Origin: Trichobilharzia szidati | Lineage: Eukaryota; Platyhelminthes; Trematoda; Strigeidida; Schistosomatidae | Length of the DNA: 64,000 nt | Assembly (NCBI GenBank): GCA_944472155.2 | Contig: OX235271.1 | Span: 104,979,256-105,043,255 of the forward strand | Direction: 5' to 3' | Part shown: positions 35,701 to 46,221 of the stretch, piece by piece | Layout of the letters: every line of letters begins with the position of its first letter | Position numbering within the stretch: position 1 is the first letter of the stretch | Translations under genes and position numbers: made by a program | The notes under the pieces: generated by a model | The model's input: the letters and a program-made list of their open reading frames with translations, nothing else | The model's database searches: none | What the model was told of the DNA's origin: nothing

Positions 35701-38700
35701 AATAGTTACCTGTTCTAAGAAGAAACAGGAGAGACTTCTAACATTTTATACACACAACTAAGGTAAAATACAAACAAAAGAAGAAAGTTTTAGACATTTA
35801 GCTTAAGTTTTACCCACACTAAAAAACCCGTCAGAATTGAATAACTTTGAACGAGGTGAAGTAATATTCTTTACATCCATGAGGATCAAAATTCTTCTAA
35901 GAGAAAGCATACTGCTGGCGAAACTGTCAACAGTTCATATGGAATATGAATTGCACCATCTGTTAGTGGAGAATAACTGTCCAAACCAGGATTGCACACA
36001 TTAACGTCGTCAACAGTCTTCCTCTACTAAGAAAGACAGTTGAGAATTATTTTTTTTAGACTCACTGAACTCATTTCTCGTTACAGGTCTTTCATGTTCT
36101 AGACTAGGAGCCACACTTAATGTCTGATGGCTTATGATACTACCCAGTTACTCAGGCTGGAGTAGGTGGCGGTAGGATTCGGACTTGAGACACTGTTGGC
36201 TGAAAGTCGAGTGTTTAAGTCGATGGACCACATCTCTATTAAGTCTAGACTAATGCTTCAACTTGTATTTAAATTATGTATATTCAGTATATTAGGAGGA
36301 AAAAAGGGACCATATCCTTAAGATCTCTGAGTCTACATTTGTTCATTTTTTATAGACAGAATTGACATTCCAGAAAAGTACTCTAGTAAAAAAGTATTTA
36401 ATTATTTAGGTGTATTTTAAATGAGTAGTTCATTTGATTTAAGCCATAAACTGTCAGTTATATGAGCTCTCCACCTTACCGGAAGGTTAGATAGCCATAC
36501 CTAACTATTGATTTTTGAATAAGTATAGTACATAGTCCACTGCGTGAACCTGTATGTGTATGTTAAATTTCGACTACTTGTGTCATTATTCTGTTTAAAA
36601 CTATGTGAAATAAAATGAAAAACAACTGCCCTTAGACTTAAAAGGAAAAAAAATTACATCAAGTCTGAAATTAATATCTATCGACCCAGTATCGTGACAC
36701 AATACAAAATGAAGTAACCAATCAGAAAATGATACAGACCTTTTTTTGGTTTACTTATCTAGAAACAAATTATGAAATTTCTAATCAATAGATAAAAGTA
36801 AACTGAATATTATTCAACAATGAATGACTGTCTGAAGAACTTTCTTTAGGAGATGGAAGCTCAGATCACAGTTAATATAGTGTAATCTGGATGATGCTGT
36901 GACTTTACGGTTCAGATACTCGTTCCTCAATATTGCAATTAACTAGTTAGTATAGTACTTGCACGAGTGACCGGCTGGAAATACCGGGTGTTGTCGGACT
37001 TTCAGCCCGAATAGCTCAGTGGTAACGTCTCTGATTGCAGAACTGGGTGACGCCGGTTCGAATCTTGAAGGGGTAATAAATAAATTCCGTCAAACTATGC
37101 TGACGACTGTCAACAAGCACGAAATCTAGGTCTAGGATTTCCTAAAAATTACCCCCAACCATCTGATATCTGACCATTTCAGTTTGTGCGTCAGTGGTTC
37201 ATTGGTAGAGTACTCGCCAACTATACACGTGGTCGGTCAGGAGTTCGGTCCCCGGTCAGTGCACTCCTAAACCTTGCTTAGCCGGTAGTTAGTCAGGTAA
37301 AGAGGGAGATTGGGTGTGAAGCTAGCAGTCTCACCCCGTAAAAATTAAAAACCACTCTTACTGAAACTTCAAAGCTCAAGCTTGAAGCCCTATGTTCCAT
37401 TCGGAACGCAAAGGAATAAAATTAAAATAAATAGGGAATAACACAAGTTGTATTGATAGAAAATCAATTTAAATAAAGCTAAATTTCAGGAACCTTTTGA
37501 CTAGTTGTCTTTATGAGGAATAACATAACGTTGTTTCAGGGTTTTCTGTTGACTGATTCCATTTTACTACTTTTTATACATATAAGCATGACTTCGACTA
37601 TTCGAGATTATCAAAACTACTGTTATGACATAACTGACAAATTATGATTTTTACCAAGCCATTTAACATAACTTTGTACAAGACATTAAAGGGGAATTCT
37701 CGTGAAGTAGCATAAACAAGAGTGGATCAAGTTTTCAAGGACTGAGCAGTTGGTTGATCTGCATTTTCCACAGAATAGCTAAGCCTTATAAAAAACCCAC
37801 ATGTGTTTGAAAATAAAGCACTTTGTTTAGCCCATATCCCTAACATCATAATAGAACGTAGTCACACACACACAATAGGAGAGTTTTTATAGACGCTTGC
37901 TGTAATTATCTACTGACCAGATAAGCAAAGCAATGCATTCTGATTGGTTAAGGTAATCTATAGTTGAATGATTTTGCAATAGTATACTATTTGAATTCAA
38001 TATTCATGGGCAGAATATTTGTAGGCTGACTTAATATAAATACCATTGCACTGCCTCTGAAAATCACTTCTCGAATAGAAAGTTTCCTTCACTGAATTGT
38101 GTTTTTTTGTTGTTAATTTTATTACTACTTACTTAAGCAGTTTGTTTTAATAATGACTTCCTAACATACTCGCAGATATCAAGACACTGAGTATCATGAT
38201 GCAAAAGAATTTACGAATCTATCAATCATCAGCGTATACGCGAGGAAATGTTATTCTCCATCACAAAGTGTAATTTTAAATTGTAGTCATGCAGAACTGT
38301 AGCAAGTCGGTTTAGACACTAGATTTTTAACCAGCTTCTAACCACGTTCCACTTACTGAGGTACGGGCGTTCATGTGTTATCGTCAACCTAAATCAACGA
38401 CTGGCTGTTAAGTGTTCATAAATGCAAGTGTTTCTCGTCTAACATTGCATTCCATTCCAATGAAGAAGGCTATCAGGAACAAGTAATAAAAGAACTACAG
38501 AATAATAGAGAAAAAAAAGCCAAGACTTACACCTCCGACAATTGCTGATTTATAAAACTGACGAGCAGCAGTAGTATACTTTTCATTTCTACCCAATAAA
38601 ATGAGACCAGAATAAGCAGCTGGCAATGCTTCAATAATATGCAGCTTAGGAATTTCAACAGTACCATGTGAATCCTTTGATTTGTTACTCAACTTTTCTT

Positions 38701-41253
38701 TTGGTTGATTTTCTTCCCATGATGTCAATATGCTGCTCAGATGTTGTAAACAATCGTTGACACCAATACTTGAAGGGGAGAAAGCCTGTTAAGATTGTCG
38801 ACAATTTCATTGAAGTGAAGAAAATGGAATCAGGATTATCTTACGATAAAAAGGAAAAAGAGACTAACTCGTCGTATATATATATATATATATATATATA
38901 TGCCACTATTTTTCCAGCTTTGATGTATATGTACAGACAGAAGTAACTCTATGGATTTCTAACTCACGGGGATGAGTCTCCTGTCCAGAAAGGGTCTAAT
39001 TAACTAGGGTTTTTCACATATAACTAAAATGTTCCAAAACAGGGTCTTCTAAATACCAGAATTAAAAATTTGAATATTATTAGCATGTGTCTAGGCACCT
39101 ATAAAATGTCAAATAATATCATAGAAAACTCTACTCTGATATTTAGCTTGAGGTGGATAACATGGAAATATTAAAATTACGTATCATTTTTGAAATCTTA
39201 AAGAACTTAACTAGATTTACTTACTTCTTTCATATTCCTTTTACTTATTTTGAATATCTTTCTGTGTTCATTTCCTTTTCCTGTGCAAGTACCTTAAACT
39301 TCTGTACATCACTGCAAGGTTATAAATTAGTTAATCTAATAGTTAGTGTGCGTCGGTGGCACAGCGGTTAGGATGCTCGCCGACTATGCACATGGTCTGG
39401 AGTTCGATCCCCGGCTGACGCACTACTTCACTTCGCTTAGCCAGTAATAAAGCTACTAGAGAGGAAAGGTTGGGCATGAGGCTAGAAACCCCATCCTGTA
39501 AAAGTAAACACTGCTACAGAAGCTTCAAGCTCTATGCTACAAATATTTTCAAGCTTAATGAGGTAAAGTTCACGATCAAATATTAAACCCAGTTTCGTTT
39601 TATTTGATTGAAATTAGAGGCTTTTAGTACATACATTAAGGTTAACAAATTCAAAAGCTGAGATAACATACACAAATTTGAATGAGTCAGCATGAATAAT
39701 TAATCCACTTAATAGATTCCAGTTGAGCCACTTTCTACATCGTGGATTCTTACCAAAACAACCAGTAATGAGGACAACTCCTGGATACACATATAATGAG
39801 GATGGCATTTATCAGAAGTAGTTCAACTCAATAAATACTACAAAGTTTACCATTAGAAGAGAATACACAATTATTATTCTCCACTTGTTTTATGTCACAG
39901 TATAATAAATAATGATCTACCTATCAAACTTAGATGTCATGATAAAGATTGGTTAATTGGATGGTATCACGATTGTGATATTTTTCTGAGTATTAATTTT
40001 CGGAACAAAAATTAGATAAATACTAATTTTACATATAATGACAAATACAAAAAGAGAGGCTCATCTTCTTTCACTTATCAGATGGTGTATCACCCGAAGT
40101 ATCTAATTTGTCACATTCCTTCTCATAAAGCATTGAATACTTCATTGTATCTGGTAGAGGATATAATTAGGAAAATTAGTTTTTTTAAAAACCTTAGTTC
40201 CTAAGTGGTTTAGTATTGAGCTAAATTGTAAACTTCTCAAAGTGACACAATATGCTGTAGCTACAATAAAGGTAACACGTTTGTATATCACTTCAAGAAA
40301 ATATGCTGTCGAAAGAGTACATCTTAATATATACATAGAGTGTGAATCCTGTAGATACTCAATTCAGACATTTGCCCATTTGAATTTTGATTAGTCGGAA
40401 GAAGCAGTATTTATAACAAAAATTATGAAGTTTTTTTGTGCCAAAACAATAGAATCCACTGAAATTTAAGTAGTGCATAAATGTAGCAGTGTGGCGTGCG
40501 CTACTGATAAGACTTATCAGTAGTATATTAAGAGACGTCCATCAGCATAAAAACATCAAATAACAGGGAAATAGATTTGATGCCAAAGAAAGCAAATGAT
40601 ACAGTGTTGCAGAGATACATGGGAGACGTGAAAGGGACACAAAGAAACACAATATGAAGGCCAGAAGTACCACAACACGGAAGATCCGTGCAAATGGTGA
40701 TTTGAAGATAAGGTGTACATAATTTTTTCGCTATAAGGAGCTATCAAATTCCAAATAAACCTTCCGTTACCAAGTCTTTCGTCTTTAACCGTTACAGTAG
40801 AGCTGCTAAGCTTCCACTGAAATACAATTGTGCCATTCTACCTCATTTACAAGATACTATTGTTAATTTATGTGAAAAAATATGAGTCTGTTTTCTTACT
40901 TTTGGGTTGATTACCGAACAGGCTTCACGAGTGGTTAGTGAGTGTCCCCAAACAGAAAGATTAGGTGGTTTATCAATCACAACAAAATGTTCACTCAAAG
41001 CTACTACATGTTGACTAAGATAATGCGCCAATTCATTTGGATCGGTCCAAGATAAACATTGTGGATATGATGGGAGTTCATTGTCTATCTGTTTAGTCGA
41101 ATTTTCACCAATACACTGATTGATTATATTCGAATACTGACGGAGATTACATCGACCAGTGTTAAACTTTGAAAATATGAATAATAATTTATCACTGATT
41201 TGTCCAATTCGAACACTAGAAAATGTATGCAAATTCATCCGTCCAAGAGACAT
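26296..41253 (-). CDS. RPUSD3: RPUSD3-like mitochondrial pseudouridine-synthase family protein, five exons
   Basis: Joined exons: 41253-40900, 38785-38531, 35560-35433, 29485-29281, 26799-26296. They give 481 codons plus stop with matching phases (0, 0, 2, 0). The N-terminus is Arg/Ser-rich and acid-poor, like a mitochondrial targeting peptide. FVVIDKPPNLSVWG (near residue 92) is the N-terminal strand of the RluA fold. In the segment where active RluA enzymes have HRLDxxTSG, this protein reads EALPAAYSG, so the catalytic Asp is absent. The C-terminus LPPYFSTTLNRLGLEF closely matches the end of human RPUSD3, which fits better than RPUSD4. Family knowledge: RPUSD3 acts on mitochondrial RNA and ribosome assembly. 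Inference: an RNA-binding or scaffold role rather than catalysis. Introns are 2-6 kb and packed with SINEs, an LTR and RTE pieces. Confidence 0.85.
27215..27590 (+). repeat. Family-2 hammerhead repeat with inverted leader
   Basis: 27215-27292 is a family-2 leader on the minus strand, placed back-to-back with a full plus copy (27293-27590). The plus copy has leader, tRNA-like head with GGTTCGAATCTC, a decayed hammerhead (core CTAACCT, GAAA kept) and tail CCTCCAACCATCTAATATC. It lies in intron 4 of the RPUSD3-like gene. Confidence 0.75.
28167..28378 (-). repeat. Family-3 SINE, diverged
   Basis: Minus copy with tail GTTCCGAGTGGAGCATAG (plus strand) and a box B-like region (GGGAATCGAACCC, plus strand). 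It is diverged in the middle. Confidence 0.65.
28495..28735 (+). repeat. Family-3 SINE
   Basis: Plus copy: head GGTGGCATAGCGGTTAGGAT, box B-like GGTTTGATCCC, body, and tail GGCCCTATGTTCCACTGGGA followed by an A-rich end. Confidence 0.85.
29281..29485 (-). CDS. RPUSD3: RPUSD3-like exon 4
   Basis: 205 bp, acceptor TTTTACAG, donor GTAGGT (rc of 29275-29280). It encodes LKRKGVILQKRV, an Asn run, SSLVELETNSTFRGLPEVYL and EGCSVVGETFQ. This aligns with the ALVQLQPLT ... LGD region of RluA proteins. Confidence 0.82.
29846..30200 (-). mobile_element. RTE-like retrotransposon, 3' end fragment
   Basis: Reverse copy of the C-terminal coding region and 3' end. It matches 25510-25815 closely and carries the full 3' terminal motif (rc: GAAGCCCTATGTCCCACTCG) plus AATAAT. 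It lies in intron 3 of the RPUSD3-like gene. Confidence 0.8.
30210..31870. other. Intron sequence, no gene seen
   Basis: AT-rich intron 3 sequence. Open frames such as 30804-31124 look like chance. A hammerhead-like remnant lies at 31177-31219 (see findings). Confidence 0.5.
31880..32055 (-). repeat. Sm-alpha-type hammerhead repeat, minus copy
   Basis: Minus strand near 31940-31985: a core-like ATGGCGAG, CCAAATAGGAC, AAAATGCG, then TTCCACTGCTGG. These are the hallmark blocks of the schistosome Sm-alpha hammerhead, decayed. It is arranged head-to-head with the next feature. Confidence 0.65.
32056..32270 (+). repeat. Sm-alpha-type hammerhead repeat, plus copy
   Basis: The tRNA-like head has box B GGATTCGAGTCCC, followed by CTCCAAATAGGACGAAATGC and GGATTCCACTGC near 32178-32225. 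Stem II, GAAA and the downstream block are kept. The CTGATGA core has decayed. Confidence 0.7.
32280..33530. other. Intron sequence, no gene seen
   Basis: Short chance ORFs only, plus an A-rich stretch near 33060-33210. Confidence 0.5.
33538..33935 (-). repeat. Family-1 hammerhead repeat (minus copy of an inverted pair)
   Basis: Minus copy with head GGGTTCGAATCCC, a hammerhead segment (stem I kept; core ATGAAGA) and a long leader. It sits head-to-head with the plus copy to its right. Confidence 0.8.
33936..34235 (+). repeat. Family-1 hammerhead repeat (plus copy of an inverted pair)
   Basis: A partial tail is joined to a leader, then the head GGGTTCGAACCCC, then a hammerhead segment at 34133-34180: GTACTG, CTGAAGA, a disturbed stem II, GAAA, CAGCTGT, C, CAGTAC. 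It ends with the tail. Confidence 0.8.
34778..35010 (-). repeat. Family-3 SINE
   Basis: Minus copy: plus-strand TTCCCAGTGGAACATAGGGC at its 3' end and GGGATCGAACCCC in the box B region. Confidence 0.82.
35433..35560 (-). CDS. RPUSD3: RPUSD3-like exon 3
   Basis: 128 bp, acceptor TTGAACAG, donor GTAAGC (rc of 35427-35432), ends in phase 2. It encodes ELYQRLLVVCWGRPH, matching the RluA strand that follows the active-site segment. Confidence 0.8.
36985..37175 (+). repeat. Family-2 hammerhead repeat
   Basis: Head CCCGAATAGCTCAGTGGTAA, box B-like GGTTCGAATCTT, a hammerhead segment near 37094-37140 (core CTGACGA, GAAA, CTAGGTC) with a weak stem I, and tail CCCAACCATCTGATATC. Confidence 0.75.
37185..37430 (+). 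repeat. Family-3 SINE
   Basis: Head TCAGTGGTTCATTGGTAGAG, box B-like GAGTTCGGTCCCC, and tail GAAGCCCTATGTTCCATTCG with GGAATAAAA. It sits directly after the family-2 repeat. Confidence 0.82.
38531..38785 (-). CDS. RPUSD3: RPUSD3-like exon 2
   Basis: 85 codons, acceptor ...TTAACAG before 38785, donor GTAAGT (rc of 38525-38530). It encodes AFSPSSIGVNDCLQHLSSIL and IIEALPAAYSGLILLGR, the degenerate active-site segment. A low-complexity Lys/Ser loop lies between them. Confidence 0.85.
38874..38901. repeat. (TA)n microsatellite
   Basis: About 14 TA units in intron 1 of the RPUSD3-like gene. Confidence 0.9.
39345..39530 (+). repeat. Family-3 SINE, tail truncated
   Basis: Head CGGTGGCACAGCGGTTAGGA, box B-like AGTTCGATCCCC, body TAAAGTAAACACTGCTACAG with minor change. 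The RTE-like tail is missing. Confidence 0.78.
40490..40796 (+). repeat. Solo LTR (307 bp) in intron 1 of the RPUSD3-like gene
   Basis: It begins TGTGGCGTGCGCTACTGATA and ends AACCGTTACA, so it has TG...CA ends, with AATAAA near the 3' end. Flanks are GCAG and GTAG, a 4-bp target duplication with one mismatch. A near-perfect palindrome (11-bp arms) lies at 40501-40523. No internal coding region is present. Confidence 0.75.
40900..41253 (-). CDS. RPUSD3: RPUSD3-like exon 1
   Basis: 118 codons from ATG at 41253 to donor GTAAGA (rc of 40894-40899), phase 0. It encodes the presumed mitochondrial leader and the strand VALSEHFVVIDKPPNLSVWG. Confidence 0.85.
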
Positions 41254-41689
41254 TGTTTTAACTTGGTTTATTTATCTATAGTTGGTAAAATAACAGGAAT
41301 ATAAAGAACACATATACACAAATGTGAAAATGCTACGTGCGAACGCTTGTAATTTATGAAAAGAAAGCTATGTAACTGCGAAAATATTATTATAAGGGTA
41401 TATTTACTTAAGACAGCTCAAATATTGTCGAAAATTATCAAGTAATTGATACACTGATATAAACACTACCTTACAAGATACCTTTTATATGATTGTACTT
41501 CCGTTGAAAACAGAAAACATTACCTCATAGTAAAATCTCACACTAGTGTGCGACGATACTTAACAGATCTAATAGAACAGATAGTTTAAATTAAATTGCA
41601 GTCATGGAGGTTATATTCAGAAAACATCACACTACAGATTAAACGTAAACGTCATTTCTAAAGTGGTATTTGCCATAAATCGAAATTAG

Positions 41690-41745
41690 TTAGAGAACCA
41701 TAGTTTGACACTCGTTAGTAGTGCGAACCCACAGCTGTGCAATCG
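41690..41745 (-). repeat. Family-1 repeat fragment
   Basis: Short reverse match (TTAGTTAGAGAACCATAGTT, then GTAGTGCGAACCCAC). Confidence 0.45.
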
Positions 41746-41839
41746 ACTAAGCTGAGAATTGTGAGATTTCAAACTGAAGACGTTATCATAAACACCGAAT
41801 TATTCAAACGTATTCACACAAAGGGGTTGAGAAAGGATA

Positions 41840-42075
41840 TGACTGTGTTTTATTCACAGTGCGCCCGTACTAATATACAGTCAGAAACTCTACAAACTAC
41901 ATTTCCTTTATAACAGGGTGGGGTTCACAGTCAACCTTCCTTCTTTTCTAGCTTCATTACCGGTTAGTAAACTGGGTGAGGTCTAGGAGTGAATCGACCG
42001 GGAGTCGAACCAAGACGTGGCGCGTGACTGGCAAGCATTCTACCTTTGGACCACCGAACTATTCGGTTAGGCAAC
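41840..42075 (-). repeat. Family-3 SINE, diverged
   Basis: Minus copy: GGGTGGGGTTCACAG, TTCATTACCGGTTAGTAAAC and a box B-like GGGAGTCGAACC (plus strand). Confidence 0.6.
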
Positions 42076-42079
42076 TTTA

Positions 42080-43395
42080 ATTCATTCCAAAGTACCATAC
42101 AAAATACTGAACAAAAATTTTTAGTTACGACACAGTGAATACTATGAAGCATTATGGTGTGCTACGCGTAGGATATTATTACACCACTGAAATCAGCATG
42201 TGTGAATGACTTCATCTAACTATAGATTATCATTATTACACCCAGGTAGAAACTGTTGAACATGAGAATTACGTACATGGCAATGTTACTAGTTGCAAAT
42301 AAGTGAACGGTATCAATTAATTAAGCTAAAACCAAGGTGTTAATAACTCGTCCAACATCTCATAAATGTTGTAGTTGTCATTTGTCATAGGTTTTGCAGG
42401 ACATCATTATGAAATGCATTAACATCTTATATTGTCAAACGTGGTAGACAGCAATGACATAACAGGCTTTCAGACTTCGCATTAAGACAATGAATAAAAT
42501 GTTATGGTTGAAAACTGACTGAGCAACAGACTAGGTCCGTAGCCATCAGTCAAGAAGCACCAACAAATAAATAAACACTGCTATGACAAAGATGATTTGC
42601 CTCATCAAGCTTTTAAACCTCATTATGATTGGATATCCAATCAAACAACGGATGTGCTGATGACAGAACCAATTTAGCAGTGTGACTTAAGTTGAGTCAC
42701 CTAACAAGTACTCAAAGAAATTATACAGAAATGAATGCGAATACGAGATAAATCTACCGTGGATCGAAGTTTAGGCAAAATACTCCAGAACTGCAAATAA
42801 TATGTTTTCGAATCCAGAGGTAACTGTGTTCAAACTTTCTGAATATGAAACTCAAGATACGAACGTGTTGGTTGAGAGATATTCCCTGAATATGCAATAA
42901 CCTGTCATTTATAGTTTACTACGGTGCTAAGTGAATGAGCAAGTTAAATCAGTTGAATTCAATAAAACACTTTACATTACATTGCAGTATGCTTACAAAC
43001 AAGCTATGCTGCAGAACCACGTAGAGATACTGGTAAACAGTTTCGAAATGGATAAAGATTTGGTTAAGAAAAGCTCCAAAATATAAAGTTGACAAACAGA
43101 CAATCTACAGGTGAAAAGGGAAATTGAAACAGAGAGGGACATACGTTTAGTTCATTACGTCATTTTCAAAAACCGGACTAATAACGTTAAGTCACTTCCA
43201 TAGCTTCGCTGGAATATAGTGTCACTAAGACATGAGCAGTGTCGGAAAACAGCATTAAGTCATTGATAAAAATATTTAATTAATTGGTGGGGTCAGGAAA
43301 CTCTGAAGGGTTCGAGGTCGTAGGAACGTGTTACGCATGCCAAGCCATAGGTTATTCTAACGTCGGTTGGAGTCAAATAATATTTAGACACCCAG
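42080..43395. other. Intergenic, no gene seen
   Basis: No supported ORF or repeat. Confidence 0.45.
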
Positions 43396-43399
43396 TCCT

Positions 43400-43690
43400 G
43401 AAGTTTCTTATTGCTGGTCTTAACAGTGTGATACCTAACACAGTTATGAATACCCGCCTATAATATTGGCTGGTGGTCGCGCTAAAATCACGAATTGGTA
43501 GAAGTTAGAATTCATAAGCCATTGAGTCGGGTCTCAGTGGCTGAATCACCTACGAGCTTGACTTGTAACCGGAAGGCCCTGAGGTCGAAACCCGGTCGTT
43601 GCGTACTTCCGAAGAGTCCCAGACTAGGACGAAACAGTCATCCATTACTTCCTGGTTTTCAATTGTTCTCTAGTTGACATCAATCCGTGA
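43400..43690 (+). repeat. Family-1 hammerhead repeat
   Basis: Leader (GTCGCGCTAAAATCACGAAT), head GAGGTCGAAACCC, a hammerhead segment with core CCGAAGA, stem II and GAAA, then the tail. Stem I is partly decayed. Confidence 0.75.
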
Positions 43691-43849
43691 CTAAACCTAA
43701 GTCATGAACACACTTTAGAGAATCTAAGGGAAATCGAAGTATCACTTGCTGGATGTTTAACCACTGAGATTCCTTTTGTCCACACTTCACAACTGCCGCT
43801 GTAAAGTAAGTTTAATCACCAATAAAGATCGGGATATCTCGAGTTGTAC

Positions 43850-43920
43850 GGGCAAGCAGAACGTTAGGACTCTCGCCAACCATGCACATGGTTCGATCCC
43901 CTGCCAACGCACACTTGATA
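43850..43920 (+). repeat. Family-3 SINE head fragment
   Basis: CCAACCATGCACATGGTTCG followed by ATCCCCTGCCAACGCAC. Confidence 0.5.
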
Positions 43921-43954
43921 TCAATGGTCGACCTGCAAAATTTGGGCTACCGAT

Positions 43955-44015
43955 ATCACATGCTGAAAATTCCATACTTGTACAAAAATACGGTGTGGAA
44001 TCAAGCTATAATAAA
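43955..44015 (-). repeat. Penelope-like element fragment
   Basis: Matches 13745-13810 (ATGCTGAAAATTCCATACTT, then ACGGTGTGGAATCAAGCT), the 5' part of the Penelope ORF. Confidence 0.6.
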
Positions 44016-44542
44016 AAAATTGCAATTTCAGTGCATGCTGAGATTTTGTCAGGGTTAATATGGCTTCCAAATTAGATGAGTCGTTCAACGTACTCAACCA
44101 TTTCGCCCCCAATTATCAAAATGTACAAACAAGCTCTGTAGCTATGATTCGTACATAGAAAGCAAGTGTTTTGCCAGAACAAATAACAATAAAGAGAAAT
44201 GACGGACTAAAATATAGATTCAAGGATTTCCAAAAAGGTTCATCATTTTATGTTTTTACTGCAATAGATAAACTTGAGTGCAGGAAGATGAAATAGATAA
44301 ACGAAGATCAGTGACAGTATTCAGAATTTCAATGATAAGGAGTCAATACATACAAATTCTGTTCCATTAACTTCTTGACCATGATTTTAATTCTTCATGA
44401 TCTTGACTACCCAATTTATTTCATTTTTCAGTTCTGAAGCTTATCACTTGATTTTCCGTACAATTAATTGCACAATGTGGTCGAGCACGCAAAATCAGTA
44501 ATGAGTATCCACTGAAATATTTGAGTTTAATCAAAAACATAT

Positions 44543-44870
44543 TGTGGCGTGTGCTACTGACAGAATTTATCAGTAGTTTATAAATGCAGGTTGGTAGGAA
44601 GCAGTCAAAACCGAAAATGATATTTTAAGATAATGGTTGCAGAGGTAGACGTGTTTATTCCTCAAATCTGGGCTTAGTTTACGTTGTGGTTAAGAAATAA
44701 TCTCATTGGATGTTCTGCCTGAAGGTTTAACCTTCGGCAAAATGACAACCAATCAGAGCAGTTTGGTGTCGCTGACCTAGCCGGCCTTTAATGTGGTTAA
44801 AAATGTATAACATTGTGTTTTTGGTCAATAAAAACATCCGTTACTAAGTCTTTTGTCTTCTCCCGTCGCA
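44543..44870 (+). repeat. Solo LTR (328 bp) with perfect target-site duplication
   Basis: Starts TGTGGCGTGTGCTACTGACA, ends CCCGTCGCA, with AATAAAAACATCCGTTAC near the 3' end. ATAT at 44539-44542 is repeated exactly at 44871-44874. This is the structure left after LTR-LTR recombination removes the body of a retrotransposon. Confidence 0.85.
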
Positions 44871-44879
44871 ATATCACTT

Positions 44880-45490
44880 TATAGCTTCTTCCTTTGGCTA
44901 TGTCAAAAGAATCTTACCAAATGTTAGTGGTACTAATCCTCATAGAGGGTGTTTAGAACCCATTCACATTCACCTGTAGTGTATGGGCTAGTTAGGTCTT
45001 GGTTATGGAAGCACATAACAGCTGTTTAACTCGTTTAGGACCAAGATCATCATCAGCAGTGAGTTTGGACTAACCACTTCAGAGGACACACTAATCAAAG
45101 AACTCTAACTCCGGCTGGCTCCATGAAAGGGATGGTAAGAAACGGAGATCAAGTGTTTGTAAAGTGCATAATTTGGAGTGAAGTGTATTACCATCGTTTC
45201 TGTAAGAAACTCAAGATATTTATAAGTGCTTGACACTTGAAAATATAAATGTTACACGATTTACACTAAAGATTAAATTCATTGTCGTGTTATCCAAGTG
45301 AGTGGATATCATTTGTTAAGTAGTATAGTATCAAAAAAGTCCGTGTCAATGATAATATATCTACATTTCACTTTGACCGACCAACTAATTTTTGTCTGCA
45401 TTCTACCAGATAATTATTAGTGAATTCATTACACATTTTCATTTTAAATACCTAAATGATTTTCTTTTTCATAGGTAGACATCAATAATT
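44880..45490. other. Intergenic, no gene seen
   Basis: No supported feature. Confidence 0.45.
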
Positions 45491-45494
45491 ATTA

Positions 45495-45655
45495 ATTTCG
45501 ATTGGATGGAGGATTTCATCATCATCAACCATTAGAAAACCTGCAGGGAGTACTGGACAGCTGTTTCATCCTAGTTTAGGACTCTTCACCTGTACGCAAC
45601 CACCGAGCTTCGAACCCAGGACCTTCTGGTTACAAGGCGAGCTCGTAGACCAGCA
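45495..45655 (-). repeat. Family-1 hammerhead repeat, truncated
   Basis: Minus copy: box B-like region (CTTCGAACCCAG on plus), hammerhead segment with GTACAG, GTGAAGA, stem II, GAAA and ACAGCTGT, and part of the tail. The leader is missing; a family-2 leader follows directly. Confidence 0.72.
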
Positions 45656-45815
45656 TCACCATTGAATACCAACAATTTCCAGTGCACGATGATGGCGAGC
45701 CACCTAGCATGGTGGCCATATCGCAAACTTGATTGATAGAATTCAGTCTGTACTAAAGATAGGGCTAGACACATTACACCAGTTACTGACTAGTGTTCAA
45801 TCAAAAATAGTAGCT
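45656..45815 (+). repeat. Family-2 repeat leader fragment
   Basis: Contains GCGAGCCACCTAGCATGGTG, TGATAGAATTCAGTCTG and TTACTGACTAGTGTTCAATC. The tRNA-like and hammerhead parts are absent. Confidence 0.65.
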
Positions 45816-45944
45816 CACATCCTTTGATAGATAGAAGAATCTACAGGAGTATCAGTGTAGATGAAATTCTACCATATCACCCACGTGTAATTTCATCAAG
45901 ATTACCACGACTCCACACAAATTAGTTAAATAAAATCAACATCT

Positions 45945-46221
45945 TGATTGGACACTAGTAACTAGTGTGAGGTATCTAGTCCTTCTTTGGTGCAGACTGA
46001 ATTCTATCAGTCAGGTATTTGCAATGTGGCCACCATTCTAGGTAGCTCGCCATCACGGTGCACACTGATTTGATGATATTAGATAGTTGGAGGCAATCGG
46101 CAGGAAGCCTTGGAACTAGGTTTCGTGCTAGTTGGCACTCATCAGCAAGGCGTATCTGCAACCTTGAAGGAACTCATGTCCCTTCTGAGATTCGAACCCG
46201 CGTCACCCAGTGCTGCAAATA
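45945..46221 (-). repeat. Family-2 hammerhead repeat, minus copy of an inverted pair
   Basis: The minus copy includes the tRNA-like head (plus-strand GAGATTCGAACCCGCG), the hammerhead at 46107-46151, tail and leader. Arm 45947-46017 is an almost perfect inverted repeat of 46222-46290. Confidence 0.82.
46107..46151 (-). ncRNA. Hammerhead ribozyme, near-consensus (minus strand)
   Basis: Minus strand: GCCTTG stem I, CTGATGA core, GTGC/GCAC stem II, GAAA, ACCTAGTT in stem III (one change from the palindrome of the plus copy), C as cleavage nucleotide, CAAGGC closing stem I. Only stem III is weakened. Confidence 0.8.

Noticed and set aside
26296..41253. RPUSD4 as the identity of the five-exon gene
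   Set aside because: The degenerate active-site segment and the C-terminal LPPYFSTTLNRLGLEF fit RPUSD3 better; RPUSD4 keeps HRLD.
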